Shown: piece after piece, positions 1-11,499 of the stretch
How positions within the stretch are numbered: the stretch's first letter is position 1
How the letters are laid out: every line of letters begins with the position of its first letter
NCBI GenBank assembly: GCA_017643925.1
Contig: JAEPML010000003.1
Location: 372,001-436,000 of the forward strand
DNA: 64,000 bases
Reading direction: 5' to 3'
Source of the DNA: Roseibium sp.
GTDB taxonomy: Bacteria > Pseudomonadota > Alphaproteobacteria > Rhizobiales > Stappiaceae
Program-made: the position numbers and the translations under genes
Notes under the pieces: model-generated
What the model was told of the DNA's origin: nothing
Seen by the model: only the letters and a program-made list of their open reading frames with translations
The model's database searches: none

Positions 1-464
1 GCCACCTTTCGCTCGGTTCCGTCCCTGTCGCGGATGACGGCCGGATGCACCTGTGCGATCGAGGCTGCGGCAACCGCCTCGCCGAAATCGACGAAAATGT
101 CGTCAACCGGCTGGCCAAGCTGGTCGGAGATCGCCTTGCGCGCGGCGTCATGAGGGAAGGCCGGCAGCCTGTCCTGCAAGGCCGACAATTCCCTGGCCGC
201 GTCCTTGCCGACAACATCGGCACGGGTCGCCAGAAATTGCCCGAGTTTCACGTAGGAAGGGCCGAGCCTGTTCAATGCGTCCGACAGGCGCAGATCCGCG
301 CTCTTGTCCTTGACCGCCCTGCGTTCGAGCAACCTGGCCGCCGCGATTGCCAGACGCGGACCCGCCGGCAGATCAGGCAGGCTGACCAGTCCGAAGACGC
401 CTTCGCGCGCCATCACGAACCCGGCCCGCACGAGGCGGAAGAACGGCATCACAGGAAGCGCCAT
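1..464 (-). CDS. ubiB: UbiB-family ubiquinone biosynthesis protein, N-terminal part (runs off the window)
   Basis: Only the first 154 codons lie in the window; the gene continues past position 1. The reverse complement from the ATG at 464 starts MALPVMPFFRLVRAG and contains the two hallmarks of the ABC1/ADCK/UbiB atypical kinases: the KxGQ motif in 'YVKLGQFLATRAD' and the alanine-rich loop 'AAASIAQVH'. UbiB proteins are membrane-associated ATP-binding proteins needed for coenzyme Q hydroxylation steps. The start lies 3 nt after the ubiE stop, so the two are almost certainly one transcript, ubiE-ubiB, read leftwards. This gene order is usual in alphaproteobacteria. The kinase core cannot be inspected because it is outside the window. 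Confidence 0.9.
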   Translation of the reverse strand, partial: MALPVMPFFRLVRAGFVMAREGVFGLVSLPDLPAGPRLAIAAARLLERRAVKDKSADLRLSDALNRLGPSYVKLGQFLATRADVVGKDAARELSALQDRLPAFPHDAARKAISDQLGQPVDDIFVDFGEAVAAASIAQVHPAVIRDRDGTERKV

Positions 465-467
465 GGT

Positions 468-1271
468 TCAGAATTTCCATCCGGAATGCAGGGCAGCGAT
501 TCCGCCCGAGTAGTTCCTGAAGGACACGCGTTCGAACCCGGCTTCGCGGATCATCTCGGCAAAGCGTTCCTGGCTCGGAAACTTGCGGATCGATTCCACG
601 AGATACTGATAGGGATCGCCGTCACCGGTCACCCACTTGCCCATGGCCGGGATCGCATTGAAGGAAAAGCTGTCATAGACCTTGTCCAGCAGTGGGATGT
701 CGACTTCCGAAAATTCCAGGCACAGGAAACGCCCGCCACGCTTGAGCACCCTGCGTGCTTCCGAAAGCGCCTTGGGAATGTCCGGCACATTGCGAATTCC
801 AAAGGCTATGGTGTAGGCGTCAAAGCTCTTGTCGGCAAAGGGGAGATCTTCCGCATTGCCCTGGCTGAAGGTGATGAAGTCCGAAAGTCCCGCCTTGGCG
901 GCCCGGTCCTTGCCGACACCCAGCATGGATTCATTGATGTCGCAGACGACGGCCTCAACCGTATTGTCAGACCGGCGAACGACGCGCGTTGCAATGTCGC
1001 CCGTTCCCCCGGCGACATCCAGGAGCCTCCAGTTCGACGCAGCGTTCTTTGGCGGCGCAAGGAATGACACCATCGCGTCCTTCCATACCCTGTGAAATCC
1101 GCCGGACATCAGGTCGTTCATCAGGTCATAGCGCTCGGCGACCTTATGGAACACGTCATCGACGAGTGCCTGTTTCTGGCCTTCGGAAACTCGGGTGAAG
1201 CCGAAACTGGTCGGCATCTCTTCCGGTGCACGGCTCGATGTGCCTGATTGCCCGTGTGCCTGTTGCGTCAT
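468..1271 (-). CDS. ubiE: Ubiquinone/menaquinone biosynthesis C-methyltransferase UbiE
   Basis: A 267-residue class I SAM-dependent methyltransferase of the UbiE/COQ5 family, which methylates the benzoquinol ring carbon during ubiquinone synthesis. Visible marks are the family N-terminal block '[17 protein letters not shown]', the SAM motif I '[13 protein letters not shown]', the motif 'DINESML' after strand 2, and the family C-terminus '[11 protein letters not shown]'. The ATG at 1271 is preceded by AGGAGG at 7 nt spacing. About 20 residues at the N-terminus precede the conserved part and look disordered. It is divergent from mutM across a 152-bp gap and precedes ubiB with 3 nt between them. 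Confidence 0.95.
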   Translation of the reverse strand: MTQQAHGQSGTSSRAPEEMPTSFGFTRVSEGQKQALVDDVFHKVAERYDLMNDLMSGGFHRVWKDAMVSFLAPPKNAASNWRLLDVAGGTGDIATRVVRRSDNTVEAVVCDINESMLGVGKDRAAKAGLSDFITFSQGNAEDLPFADKSFDAYTIAFGIRNVPDIPKALSEARRVLKRGGRFLCLEFSEVDIPLLDKVYDSFSFNAIPAMGKWVTGDGDPYQYLVESIRKFPSQERFAEMIREAGFERVSFRNYSGGIAALHSGWKF

Positions 1272-1423
1272 GAATGCGCCTCCTGGCGGATACTCGTCTC
1301 AAATAGTCTTCAAATTGCGCCGGACCATAGTACAAGCGTCTGGCAAGCGCTATCTTTCCCGGCCCGAGAAACCCATATGCCGCAGGCCTATACCCTGCCA
1401 GCAAACCGGAGACCAGCCCCCAG

Positions 1424-2317
1424 ATGCCCGAATTACCGGAAGTCGAAACCGTCAAGCGCGGACTGGCGCCAACTTTCGAAGGTGCCCGCATCACGGCCGT
1501 TGACCAGAACCGGCCCGACCTCCGGTTTCCGTTTCCGGACGATTTCCGGGACCGGCTGGAGGGCCGCGTTGTCAAGGCGCTCTCGCGCCGCTCGAAATAC
1601 CTCCTTGCCGATATCGACAGTGACGACGTGCTGATCATGCATCTCGGAATGTCCGGTTCGTTTCGAATTGAAAAGGAAAGTGACACCCAAAGCCCCGGTG
1701 AATTCGTACATGAACGTGGCAAGGACCCCAAACACGATCATGTCGTTTTTCATCTGCAGACCTCGGGAAACGAGTCCGCCCGCATCATCTACAACGATCC
1801 GCGCCGGTTCGGCTTCATGGATCTGGTGGCCAGGCCGAACCTGTCCGCGCACGCCTATTTTCGGGACCTTGGCATGGAACCGCTCGGAAACGACCTGAGC
1901 GGAGAAACTCTTGCGGACCTGTTCAGGGATCGAAAGACCCCGCTCAAGGCCGCGCTCCTGAACCAGAAACTGATCGCGGGTCTTGGCAATATATATGTCT
2001 GCGAAGCCCTGTGGCGCAGCGGGCTGCTCCCGACACGGGCGGCCGGCACCCTGGCTACACGGACAGGCAGGCCGACGAAGAAGGCGCATGAACTGGCCGG
2101 ACACATTCGCGCAACCCTCGAGGAGGCCATCCGGGCAGGCGGCTCCTCGCTCAGAGATCATACGCAGGCCGATGGCAGTCTTGGATATTTCCAACACGCC
2201 TTTGCCGTTTACGACCGTGAGGGGGAGCCATGCCGCACACCCGGCTGCTCCGGCACCATCGAGCGAATGGTGCAGTCCAATCGCTCCACCTTCTACTGCC
2301 CGCGCTGTCAGGGCTGA
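1424..2317 (+). CDS. mutM: Formamidopyrimidine-DNA glycosylase (Fpg/MutM)
   Basis: A 297-residue base-excision repair enzyme that removes 8-oxoguanine and formamidopyrimidines and nicks at the abasic site. The N-terminus [10 protein letters not shown] gives the catalytic Pro (after Met removal) and Glu. The helix-two-turn-helix region '[17 protein letters not shown]' and the C-terminal zinc finger with two Cys pairs ('CRTPGC' and 'CPRC') are complete. The length is slightly above the usual ~270-290 because of an insert near residues 85-105. The start is fixed by the obligatory MPE. The gene is divergent from ubiE and followed after 111 bp by an enoyl-CoA hydratase gene, perhaps co-transcribed. 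Confidence 0.96.
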   Translation: MPELPEVETVKRGLAPTFEGARITAVDQNRPDLRFPFPDDFRDRLEGRVVKALSRRSKYLLADIDSDDVLIMHLGMSGSFRIEKESDTQSPGEFVHERGKDPKHDHVVFHLQTSGNESARIIYNDPRRFGFMDLVARPNLSAHAYFRDLGMEPLGNDLSGETLADLFRDRKTPLKAALLNQKLIAGLGNIYVCEALWRSGLLPTRAAGTLATRTGRPTKKAHELAGHIRATLEEAIRAGGSSLRDHTQADGSLGYFQHAFAVYDREGEPCRTPGCSGTIERMVQSNRSTFYCPRCQG

Positions 2318-2428
2318 GCAATTGCCCTATCCTTTCTGCCAAGCTTGCCAGACCGACCCGAGGCCGGTAAGGCATTGCCATCTGTTTCAACACATCCGTT
2401 TCAACAAAAGGCATCGGGAGCCGGCAAG

Positions 2429-3202
2429 ATGGGATATGAGAACATCCGCGTTGAAAAGCGCGGCAAGGTAGGGTTGATCACTCTGGACCGTCCCAAGGCG
2501 CTCAACGCGCTGAACTCGGAACTGATTGCAGAGCTGGGCAAGGCACTGGATGCCTATGACGCCGACGAAAAGATCGGTTGCGTCGTGATTACCGGTTCGG
2601 AGAAGGCCTTTGCCGCCGGCGCGGATATCAAGGAAATGCAGCCGCATTCTTTCTCAAGCGCCTACCAGACCGACCTGATCACACCGTTCGATCGCGTGTC
2701 CCGCAACCGGAAACCGATCATTGCTGCGGTTGCCGGCTATGCCCTGGGCGGAGGCTGCGAGCTGGCCATGCTGTGCGACTTCATCATAGCCGCCGACACC
2801 GCCAAGTTCGGCCAGCCGGAGATCACGCTTGGCGTCATTCCGGGTGCGGGCGGCACACAGCGACTCACGCGTTTCGTCGGAAAGTCCAAGGCCATGGAAA
2901 TGGTGCTGACCGGGCGCATGATGGATGCCGAGGAGGCAGAGCGCAGCGGCCTTGTCAGCCGCATCGTTCCGGCGGACGACCTGATAGAAGAGGCCCTGAA
3001 AGCGGCAGACAAGATCGCCGAGTTCTCCCTGCCTGTCGTCATGATGGCGAAGGAGAGCGTTGACAGAGCCTATGAAACAACCCTGGCCGAAGGTGTCCGC
3101 TTCGAGCGGCGGGTGTTCCAGGCCATGTTTGCACTTGAAGACCAGAATGAAGGCATGAGTGCATTCGCCGAGAAGCGCACACCTCAATTCAGGAACAAAT
3201 AA
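2429..3202 (+). CDS. Enoyl-CoA hydratase
   Basis: A 257-residue crotonase-fold protein, the normal size for a short-chain enoyl-CoA hydratase (trans-2-enoyl-CoA + water to 3-hydroxyacyl-CoA). The oxyanion-hole segments '[11 protein letters not shown]' and '[10 protein letters not shown]' are present, and the two catalytic Glu positions fall in '[12 protein letters not shown]' and '[17 protein letters not shown]'. I place the start at the ATG at 2429 ([10 protein letters not shown]), preceded by GGGAG about 8 nt upstream. An in-frame extension to 2345 shows no homology. Housekeeping neighbours give no pathway clue; this gene commonly sits between mutM and rpsT in related genomes. Confidence 0.93.
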   Translation: MGYENIRVEKRGKVGLITLDRPKALNALNSELIAELGKALDAYDADEKIGCVVITGSEKAFAAGADIKEMQPHSFSSAYQTDLITPFDRVSRNRKPIIAAVAGYALGGGCELAMLCDFIIAADTAKFGQPEITLGVIPGAGGTQRLTRFVGKSKAMEMVLTGRMMDAEEAERSGLVSRIVPADDLIEEALKAADKIAEFSLPVVMMAKESVDRAYETTLAEGVRFERRVFQAMFALEDQNEGMSAFAEKRTPQFRNK

Positions 3203-3228
3203 TCTTCGGTGCATCAACGATAAAGCCG

Positions 3229-3257
3229 TTGACGACAGGACCAAGCAGGATTATAAG
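3229..3257 (+). promoter_or_regulatory. Candidate sigma-70 promoter for rpsT
   Basis: TTGACG at 3229-3234 and TATAAG at 3252-3257 are separated by 17 nt, a near-consensus housekeeping promoter. Transcription would begin near 3264 and leave a leader of about 115 nt before rpsT. The leader contains a GGCGGA/TCCGCC hairpin (3273-3286) followed by a T-rich stretch, which may also end the upstream enoyl-CoA hydratase transcript. Confidence 0.6.
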
Positions 3258-3379
3258 CAGCGCCCAATCGGTGGCGGACTTCCGCCGCCGTTGTTATTTG
3301 ATCGGGTCTTTTCGCCAATGCGCTCTGGTCCCGATCGCCACCGGACACTAGTCCCAATTACCGATCAGGATTTGAGCCC

Positions 3380-3646
3380 ATGGCCAACACACCATCGGCC
3401 AAGAAGGCGGCCCGCAAGATTGCCCGCCGGACGGCCACGAACAAAGCCCGCCGCAGCCGTGTGCGCACCTATCTGCGCCAGGTAGAAGAAGCAATCGCTT
3501 CCGGCGACCAGAACGCTGCGAACGAAGCTTTCAAGTCGGCACAGCCGGAAATCATGCGCGCGGCCTCCAAGGGCGTGATGCATGCCAATACGGCCTCCCG
3601 GAAGGTTTCCCGCCTCAATGCCCGTATCAAGGCACTTGGCGCGTAA
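3380..3646 (+). CDS. rpsT: 30S ribosomal protein S20
   Basis: An 88-residue, strongly basic helical protein that binds 16S rRNA in the small subunit. The start [13 protein letters not shown], the central '[18 protein letters not shown]' and the tail '[19 protein letters not shown]' are the standard S20 blocks, and length is standard. It has its own promoter candidate at 3229-3257 and its own intrinsic terminator at 3674-3699, so it is probably a single-gene transcript. Confidence 0.98.
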   Translation: MANTPSAKKAARKIARRTATNKARRSRVRTYLRQVEEAIASGDQNAANEAFKSAQPEIMRAASKGVMHANTASRKVSRLNARIKALGA

Positions 3647-3673
3647 GTTACCGTTCGAACGAGCCTTTAAAAG

Positions 3674-3699
3674 CCCGGCACCAGTGCCGGGTTTTTTTT
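3674..3699 (+). terminator. Intrinsic terminator of rpsT
   Basis: CCCGGCA (3674-3680), loop CCAG, TGCCGGG (3685-3691), then eight T (3692-3699). It starts 28 nt after the rpsT stop codon. Confidence 0.93.
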
Positions 3700-4290
3700 A
3701 GCCACGCAATTTTGTGGATGACGCTTTTCGACAACCAATACGCGTGCACCTGTCAAAAATACCAGTAGGAATGCTGTCATAAAATAATAATAAAAATCAA
3801 TATTTTATATACATGTAGGGAACAGCAATACCGATCAAACCGGATTCGATACGAGTCAAGGTATCTGAACCGAAATTTTTTTTGAAAACGTTGTTTTTAT
3901 ATTTTGGCGGCGCACTGCAGGGCAAAAAGTCATTGCGGTAAAAAGCATTTGCTCCCTCGCCCACAGGCGGGCATTTCTCACTAACGCAGGGGCAGAAACC
4001 GGCCTAGCGCAACATTCCTGCAATCGCGCTGTTGCCCCGCCGAACTTCGTCTGTATATTAACAAGGGCTGGCGGCACAAAGACCAGCTGAAAAACGAAAA
4101 AACGGTGCTTGGGTCAACAATGAACAAGTCTAGTCATCACATAACTAAGCATAAAGCGCTTAGACCGCCGAATGAATACGATAGTATATTCATTCGAAGC
4201 GGTGCATAGCAACGACTAAACCGGTTTCTCTTTCCCGAAAATCAAATTTTTACTTATAATCAATAGCAACCGCTATTGAAGGGGGCAGTT
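3700..4290. other. AT-rich intergenic region between rpsT and the rhodanese gene
   Basis: About 590 bp without a convincing gene. It holds one near-consensus DnaA box, TGTGGATGA at 3713-3721 (one mismatch to TGTGGATAA), an A/T-rich run at about 3778-3812, and two inverted repeats: CTAAGC/GCTTAG (4145-4163) and a longer one at 4165-4202 described separately. I see no cluster of DnaA boxes, so I do not call an origin here. Confidence 0.5.
4165..4202. repeat. Inverted repeat, candidate operator or hairpin upstream of the rhodanese gene
   Basis: CGAATGAATA (4169-4178) and TATTCATTCG (4187-4196) form a perfect 10-bp inverted repeat around an 8-nt spacer. Flanking CCGC (4165-4168) and GCGG (4199-4202) can extend the pairing after a 2-nt bulge. 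It lies about 90-125 bp before the GTG at 4291, where an operator or an mRNA hairpin could act. There is no T-run, so it is not a standard terminator. Confidence 0.5.
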
Positions 4291-4731
4291 GTGCATTCAG
4301 TGGGTGGTTACGCCGGCGACATAATCGCGAAAGAGGCGTTTGAAATGATTGCCAATCAGGAAAATGCCGTGCTGGTCGACGTGAGAACGCAAGCCGAATG
4401 GTCCTTCGTGGGCGTTCCCGATCTGCGGCCCGTCGGCAAGGAACCGCTTCTCGTGGAATGGCTGAGCTTTCCCTCTTCCGGACCTCATCCGGAATTTGCA
4501 AGAACTGTTTCCGAACTTTTGGAAAAAAAAGAACTTGACCGGGAGGCTTCAATCTATTTCTTGTGCCGCTCCGGCGCACGTAGCCAGGCGGCAGCAATTG
4601 CCCTTACCAGTGTCGGCTACACCAAGTGCTACAATATTTCTGATGGTTTCGAAGGCCCATTGGACGGCGACAGCCACCGTGGGACAACATCCGGCTGGAA
4701 GGCCGCCGGGTTGCCTTGGATTCAGAGTTAG
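4291..4731 (+). CDS. Rhodanese-like domain protein
   Basis: About 146 residues forming a single rhodanese fold. 'AVLVDVRTQAEW' is the CH1-type block, and the active-site loop 'FLCRSGARSQAAA' carries the Cys (CRSGAR) that accepts sulfane sulfur. The tail 'GFEGPLDGDSHRG...GWKAAGLPW' is the usual end. I prefer the GTG at 4291 (MHSVGGYAG), because AAGGGGG ends 5 nt before it; a TTG at 4276 in the same frame would overlap that site. The exact sulfur acceptor is unknown. The gene sits 154 bp before dnaA, an arrangement common in alphaproteobacteria but with no established link to replication. Confidence 0.88.
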   Translation: MHSVGGYAGDIIAKEAFEMIANQENAVLVDVRTQAEWSFVGVPDLRPVGKEPLLVEWLSFPSSGPHPEFARTVSELLEKKELDREASIYFLCRSGARSQAAAIALTSVGYTKCYNISDGFEGPLDGDSHRGTTSGWKAAGLPWIQS

Positions 4732-4885
4732 AATTCCCGCGTAAAAGACGGGATACAGGCGGCAGGTAAATCTGCAGCCAACACCAAAACCGTCCCAAAA
4801 GGGACATTATAAGCTGCGAAAAGCAGCAAGGCGTTGAAGAATGGCTGTGGCGGACTGTTCTTCATTTGTACAGGAGGCAGATGAC

Positions 4886-6361
4886 ATGCAGGTTCAGGAG
4901 GCAGGCGGCTCCGAACATTGGAAGCGGGTCAAGAAACAGCTTCGTGCAGAACTGGGCGACGACGTATTTACCAGCTGGTTTGCACGCGTTGACCTCGAGG
5001 AACATCAGGATGGTACTGTGCGACTGTCTGTTCCCACCCGGTTTCTCAAACAATGGATTCAGAACAATTACAATGACCAGCTGATGGGCTTGTGGCAGCG
5101 CGAATGCGACAATGTCCATCGCATCGAGCTGACGGTCCGCGGCGCAATCCGGCCGCGCCAGACACCCGTGGTTCAGCCGAGTCTGGCAGCCCCTGCCGGC
5201 GCAAAGCAGATTACACCGGAAGCGACCGGTGACACGCTCGCCGATGCAGCCCAGGTGACACGTGCCCAGGCCGTTACGGCAGCGCTCGGCCGCGGTGACA
5301 CGGGCAACGACACCGCACGTGACGTTCTGCAGGGCGCAGCACTCGATCCGAAATACACGTTCGAAACCTTCGTCGAAGGCGAGTCGAACAACCTGGCCCT
5401 GGCAGCAGCCAGGCAGGTCGCAGCCGGTGGCGCGGTCACTTTCAACCCGCTCTACCTCCACGCTTCTGTTGGTCTCGGCAAAACGCACCTCATGCAGGCC
5501 GTGGCATCGAAGGCGCGGGCAAGCGGACGCAAGGTGCTCTACCTGACGGCCGAGCACTTCATGTACAAATTCGTGGCGGCCCTGAAATCCCAGTCCGCGC
5601 TGGCCTTCAAGGAGACGCTGCGCACGATCGATCTGCTCCTGATCGACGACATGCAGTTCCTGCACGGCAAACAGGTGCAGCAGGAGTTCTGTCACACCCT
5701 GAACGCGCTCATTGACGGCGCGCGCCAGGTCATCGTGGCCGCAGACCGCGCTCCGTCGGAACTCGACACGCTTGACGACCGCGTGCGCTCGCGCCTGTCC
5801 GGCGGCCTGGTGGTCGGCATTCAGGAACCCGACTTCACGCTGCGCCGGAACATCCTGGTGTCGCGCGTTGAAGCGGCTCAAAAGACCTATCCCCAGTTCG
5901 ACGTTCCCGACGGCGTCCTGGACTATGTCGCACGTCATGTCGCCTCTTCCGGCCGTGACCTTGAAGGTGCCCTGAACAGGCTGATCGCGCACAACCAGCT
6001 GACCAACCAGCCGATCACCCAGGAAATGGCCGAAATGACCCTTCGGGACCTAGTCCGCTCCAGCGAACCGCGCAGGGTCAAGATCGAGGACATTCAGCGT
6101 GTCGTGTCGAAGCACTACAATGTCACCAAGGCCGACCTGCTCTCGGCGCGGCGGACCCGGACGATCGTGCGTCCAAGGCAGATCGCCATGTATCTTGCCA
6201 AGGTCATGACCCCCAGGTCCCTGCCCGAAATCGGCCGCCGCTTTGGCAATCGGGATCACACAACAGTGTTGCACGCGGTGCGCAAGATCGAGGAAATGGC
6301 CCGGGCTGATTACTCGCTTGCACAGGAGCTCGAACTGCTCAAGCGCATGCTGGACGCTTAA
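4886..6361 (+). CDS. dnaA: Chromosomal replication initiator DnaA
   Basis: About 491 residues. Domain I is at the N-terminus ('[22 protein letters not shown]'-like helices). A linker of roughly 70 residues rich in Ala/Thr/Gln follows. The AAA+ domain has Walker A 'GLGKTH' near residue 196 and Walker B 'LLLIDD' near 250. The C-terminal DNA-binding domain has the DnaA signature '[15 protein letters not shown]' near 456. The ATG at 4886 has AGGAGG at 8 nt spacing and begins just before domain I; the in-frame ATG at 4841 has no comparable ribosome-binding site. The start choice changes the protein by 15 residues only. A strong terminator separates it from dnaN. Confidence 0.97.
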   Translation: MQVQEAGGSEHWKRVKKQLRAELGDDVFTSWFARVDLEEHQDGTVRLSVPTRFLKQWIQNNYNDQLMGLWQRECDNVHRIELTVRGAIRPRQTPVVQPSLAAPAGAKQITPEATGDTLADAAQVTRAQAVTAALGRGDTGNDTARDVLQGAALDPKYTFETFVEGESNNLALAAARQVAAGGAVTFNPLYLHASVGLGKTHLMQAVASKARASGRKVLYLTAEHFMYKFVAALKSQSALAFKETLRTIDLLLIDDMQFLHGKQVQQEFCHTLNALIDGARQVIVAADRAPSELDTLDDRVRSRLSGGLVVGIQEPDFTLRRNILVSRVEAAQKTYPQFDVPDGVLDYVARHVASSGRDLEGALNRLIAHNQLTNQPITQEMAEMTLRDLVRSSEPRRVKIEDIQRVVSKHYNVTKADLLSARRTRTIVRPRQIAMYLAKVMTPRSLPEIGRRFGNRDHTTVLHAVRKIEEMARADYSLAQELELLKRMLDA

Positions 6362-6391
6362 GCTGCCAAAGACGTGAAAATGCATCAATTT

Positions 6392-6420
6392 GGGGGCGTT
6401 CGGACCGAACGCCCCCTTGC
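6392..6420 (+). terminator. Intrinsic terminator of dnaA
   Basis: GGGGGCGTTCGG (6392-6403), one A, CCGAACGCCCCC (6405-6416): a 12-bp perfect inverted repeat, followed by TTGCTTTT. It begins 30 nt after the dnaA stop, which implies that dnaN has its own promoter in 6420-6525. Confidence 0.85.
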
Positions 6421-6525
6421 TTTTGACGCCGGTTAAGGGCAGTGTCTTCCCCCCGCTCCGATACGGAGCCCGAATGTCCATTTGCCAGGCGGCTGCCCGG
6501 CACTTCATGAGTACGGAATGAGAGT

Positions 6526-7644
6526 ATGAAAGCGACCCTCGAGCGGACCGACCTCCTCAAGTCCTTGACCCATGTTCACCGGGTCGTCGAACGCCGAAAT
6601 ACCATTCCCATTCTCTCGAACGTATTGCTGCGCGGTTCTGGCGGCGCCCTCAATCTCAAGGCAACAGACCTGGATCTTGAAATCGTCGAAACCGTGCCCG
6701 CCATGATCGAAATGGAAGGGGCCACCACGGTCCCGGCGCACATGTTCTACGACATCGTTCGCAAGTTGCCGGAAGGCTCCCAGGTCGTTCTGGAAACAAC
6801 CAGCGACAATTCCACCTTGGAGATCCGCGCCGGACGGTCCAAATTCACCCTGCAGATGCTGCCCGAGACCGATTTTCCGGATCTCACGGCCGGTGACTTC
6901 AGTCACGGTTTCACGCTCTCGGCTTCCGATGTCCGCAAACTGATCGATACCACCCAGTTCGCGATCTCGACCGAAGAGACCCGGTACTATCTCAACGGCA
7001 TCTACCTTCACAATGTGGATGCGACCGGTGGTCAGAAGTTCCGTGCCGTTGCCACCGATGGCCATCGCCTGGCCCAGGCGGAAGTTCCGGCGCCGTCCGG
7101 CTCTGCCGGCATGCCGGGCATCATCGTTCCCCGCAAAACCGTGGGTGAAATACAGAAACTGCTGGAAGATCCGGAAGCGGATGTCCAGATCGAACTGTCG
7201 GACACCAAGATCCGGATCACCACGGGAACCGTTGTCCTCACGTCCAAGCTGATTGACGGCACTTTCCCGGACTATGGCCGGGTCATCCCGCAGGGCAACG
7301 ACAAGGAAATGCGGGTCGACCGGGACGAATTCAAGGAAGCCGTCGACCGTGTGTCGACAATTTCCTCCGAACGCGGGCGGGCCGTCAAACTCTCGCTCAG
7401 CGACGGGCGCCTCGTTCTGACGGTCAACAATCCGGACTCGGGAAGCGCGACCGAGGAACTGGCAGTCGAGTTTGACGCCGAGGCTCTGGAGATCGGCTTC
7501 AACTCCCGTTACCTGCTGGACATCGCGAACCAGCTTACCAGCGATACAGCCTTGTTCCGACTGGCTGATTCCGGCTCTCCGACCCTTATTCAGGACAATA
7601 CGGTCGACGACTGCCTCTTCGTGTTGATGCCAATGCGGGTGTAA
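6526..7644 (+). CDS. dnaN: DNA polymerase III beta subunit (sliding clamp)
   Basis: A 372-residue clamp protein of standard length, made of three similar folds that dimerise into a ring around DNA. The start 'MKATLERTDLLKSL', the block 'VVERRNTIPILSNVLL', 'YYLNGIYLH', 'VATDGHRLA' and the C-terminal 'VLMPMRV' are conserved beta-clamp segments; the last forms part of the clamp-binding pocket. It follows dnaA after 164 bp containing a terminator and is followed by recF after 28 bp, so dnaN-recF are probably co-transcribed. Confidence 0.97.
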   Translation: MKATLERTDLLKSLTHVHRVVERRNTIPILSNVLLRGSGGALNLKATDLDLEIVETVPAMIEMEGATTVPAHMFYDIVRKLPEGSQVVLETTSDNSTLEIRAGRSKFTLQMLPETDFPDLTAGDFSHGFTLSASDVRKLIDTTQFAISTEETRYYLNGIYLHNVDATGGQKFRAVATDGHRLAQAEVPAPSGSAGMPGIIVPRKTVGEIQKLLEDPEADVQIELSDTKIRITTGTVVLTSKLIDGTFPDYGRVIPQGNDKEMRVDRDEFKEAVDRVSTISSERGRAVKLSLSDGRLVLTVNNPDSGSATEELAVEFDAEALEIGFNSRYLLDIANQLTSDTALFRLADSGSPTLIQDNTVDDCLFVLMPMRV

Positions 7645-7672
7645 TCGCGGCCAGAACGGTGGAACCAGGGAC

Positions 7673-8821
7673 ATGAGCGAATTCAGGACGGCGCAGGTCA
7701 CCCGCCTGACGCTGACTGACTTTCGCAACTACACTGCGCTGACACTGGACATTTCCGCAAGCATGGTCGCCTTTGTCGGTGCCAACGGTGCCGGCAAAAC
7801 CAACATCCTGGAAGCGATTTCATTTCTCACCGCAGGCCGGGGCATTCGCCGTGCCGCGCTTGCCGACATCGTCCGAAAAGGCGCTGCCGGCAGCTGGAGC
7901 GTTTCGGCAAATGTCCTGATGGACGGGATGGAGACCCGCATCGGAACCGGTCTGGTCGCTGGATCACCGGGCCGCAAGACCCGCATTGACGGTGAAGATG
8001 CCAAGGGTTCGGAAAGCCTGCTTGATTACATGCGCGTGCTCTGGCTGGTGCCCGCAATGGATGGCCTTTTCACCGGCTCCGGATCCGAACGGCGGCGTTT
8101 TCTCGACCGGCTCACGCTTGCGATCGATCCAACCCATGGCCGTCGTGTCGCCGACTTCGAAAATGCACTGCGCCAGCGCAACCGGCTCCTCGAACAGTCC
8201 GGGTCGGACTCCTATCTGACTGCCCTTGAAAACCAGGTCAGTGAGCTGGGAACGGCTGTCTCGCTCGCCAGGCGCGAAACGGTAGGCCTGCTCGGCCAGA
8301 TGATCGCATCCCAGATGGCCCAAAACCTGCCCTTTCCGCATGCCGAAGTTGCCCTGGAAGGCAATTTCGAGACGGAAATGGCAGATCTGGACGCCTCGGA
8401 CCAGGAAGACAGATACCGGCAGCTACTCAAAAGCGGCCGGGCAAGGGACCGTGCCGCCGGCCGCACGCTCACAGGTCCCCACCTGAGCGACCTGAAAGTG
8501 TGGCATGCCGCAAAGCACATGCCCGCCGCCCAGTCTTCCACCGGTGAGCAAAAGGCATTGCTGATCGGACTCATTCTCGCGCATGCGGAACTCACCGCCA
8601 AACTGTCCGGCATGACGCCGGTCCTGCTGCTCGACGAGGTTGCCGCGCATCTGGACCCGGACCGGCGCGCAGCGCTGTTCGCCAAGCTCAATTCCCTGGG
8701 TGGACAGGTCTTCATGACAGGCACGGATGCAGCCCTTTTCGATGCCCTGCCCGACGACGCGCAGATCTTCGAGATCAGCGCACAGGCGGCCGGTCTTCTC
8801 AAGGGGCCAGAAGGCTCATAA
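7673..8821 (+). CDS. recF: DNA replication and repair protein RecF
   Basis: A 382-residue SMC-like ATPase that helps load RecA at gaps. The N-terminus 'VTRLTLTDFRNYTAL' is typical. Walker A is 'GANGAGKTN' (about residue 36), the ABC-type signature is 'SSTGEQKALLIGLILAHA', and Walker B is 'VLLLDEVAAHLD'. The start ATG at 7673 is preceded by CCAGGG. It lies 28 bp after dnaN and 132 bp before gyrB. The length fits the family. Confidence 0.96.
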   Translation: MSEFRTAQVTRLTLTDFRNYTALTLDISASMVAFVGANGAGKTNILEAISFLTAGRGIRRAALADIVRKGAAGSWSVSANVLMDGMETRIGTGLVAGSPGRKTRIDGEDAKGSESLLDYMRVLWLVPAMDGLFTGSGSERRRFLDRLTLAIDPTHGRRVADFENALRQRNRLLEQSGSDSYLTALENQVSELGTAVSLARRETVGLLGQMIASQMAQNLPFPHAEVALEGNFETEMADLDASDQEDRYRQLLKSGRARDRAAGRTLTGPHLSDLKVWHAAKHMPAAQSSTGEQKALLIGLILAHAELTAKLSGMTPVLLLDEVAAHLDPDRRAALFAKLNSLGGQVFMTGTDAALFDALPDDAQIFEISAQAAGLLKGPEGS

Positions 8822-8904
8822 ATCCGCCTGAATCTTGTGGTTTTCCACCGTAATTCCTTCACTGGCTTGCCCACAGCCTCCGCGTGGTTGAACCCCCCGG
8901 TGAA

Positions 8905-8919
8905 CCCCGTATAACGGGG
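8905..8919 (+). promoter_or_regulatory. Hairpin upstream of gyrB
   Basis: CCCCGT (8905-8910), ATA, ACGGGG (8914-8919). An upstream CCCCCC run (8893-8898) could compete for the same G-tract. It ends 34 nt before the gyrB ATG, so it would lie in the leader if transcription comes from recF. No T-run follows. Confidence 0.35.
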
Positions 8920-8944
8920 GTAGAAAAGACAAACCGATTGGTGA

Positions 8945-11407
<2,463 letters not shown>

Positions 11408-11449
11408 TCGGGTCGAAGCCGTACCAAGGCCAAAGCGACGTCAATTGAA

Positions 11450-11471
11450 AGAGCGGCACCTGTGCCGCTCT
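11450..11471. terminator. Probable bidirectional terminator between gyrB and the GGDEF gene
   Basis: AGAGCGGCAC (11450-11459), CT, GTGCCGCTCT (11462-11471) is a perfect 10-bp inverted repeat in the 92-bp gap between two converging genes. The T-tracts on both sides are poor (TATTCTC on plus, TTTC on minus), so efficiency is uncertain. Confidence 0.65.
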
Positions 11472-11499
11472 ATTCTCAGACTGACTTCGCTCCGATCAA

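Noticed and set aside
45..1067. Long open frame on the plus strand across ubiB and ubiE
   Set aside because: It lies antisense to two confidently identified genes, has Arg/His-rich composition typical of shadow frames in GC-rich DNA and no recognisable domain.
3700..4290. Possible chromosomal origin between rpsT and dnaA
   Set aside because: Only one near-consensus DnaA box (3713-3721) is visible. An origin needs a cluster of boxes with an AT-rich unwinding element, and in many alphaproteobacteria oriC is not beside dnaA.
8905..8919. gyrB upstream hairpin as an intrinsic terminator of recF
   Set aside because: No T-run follows and the stem is only 6 bp; it is kept as a hairpin only.
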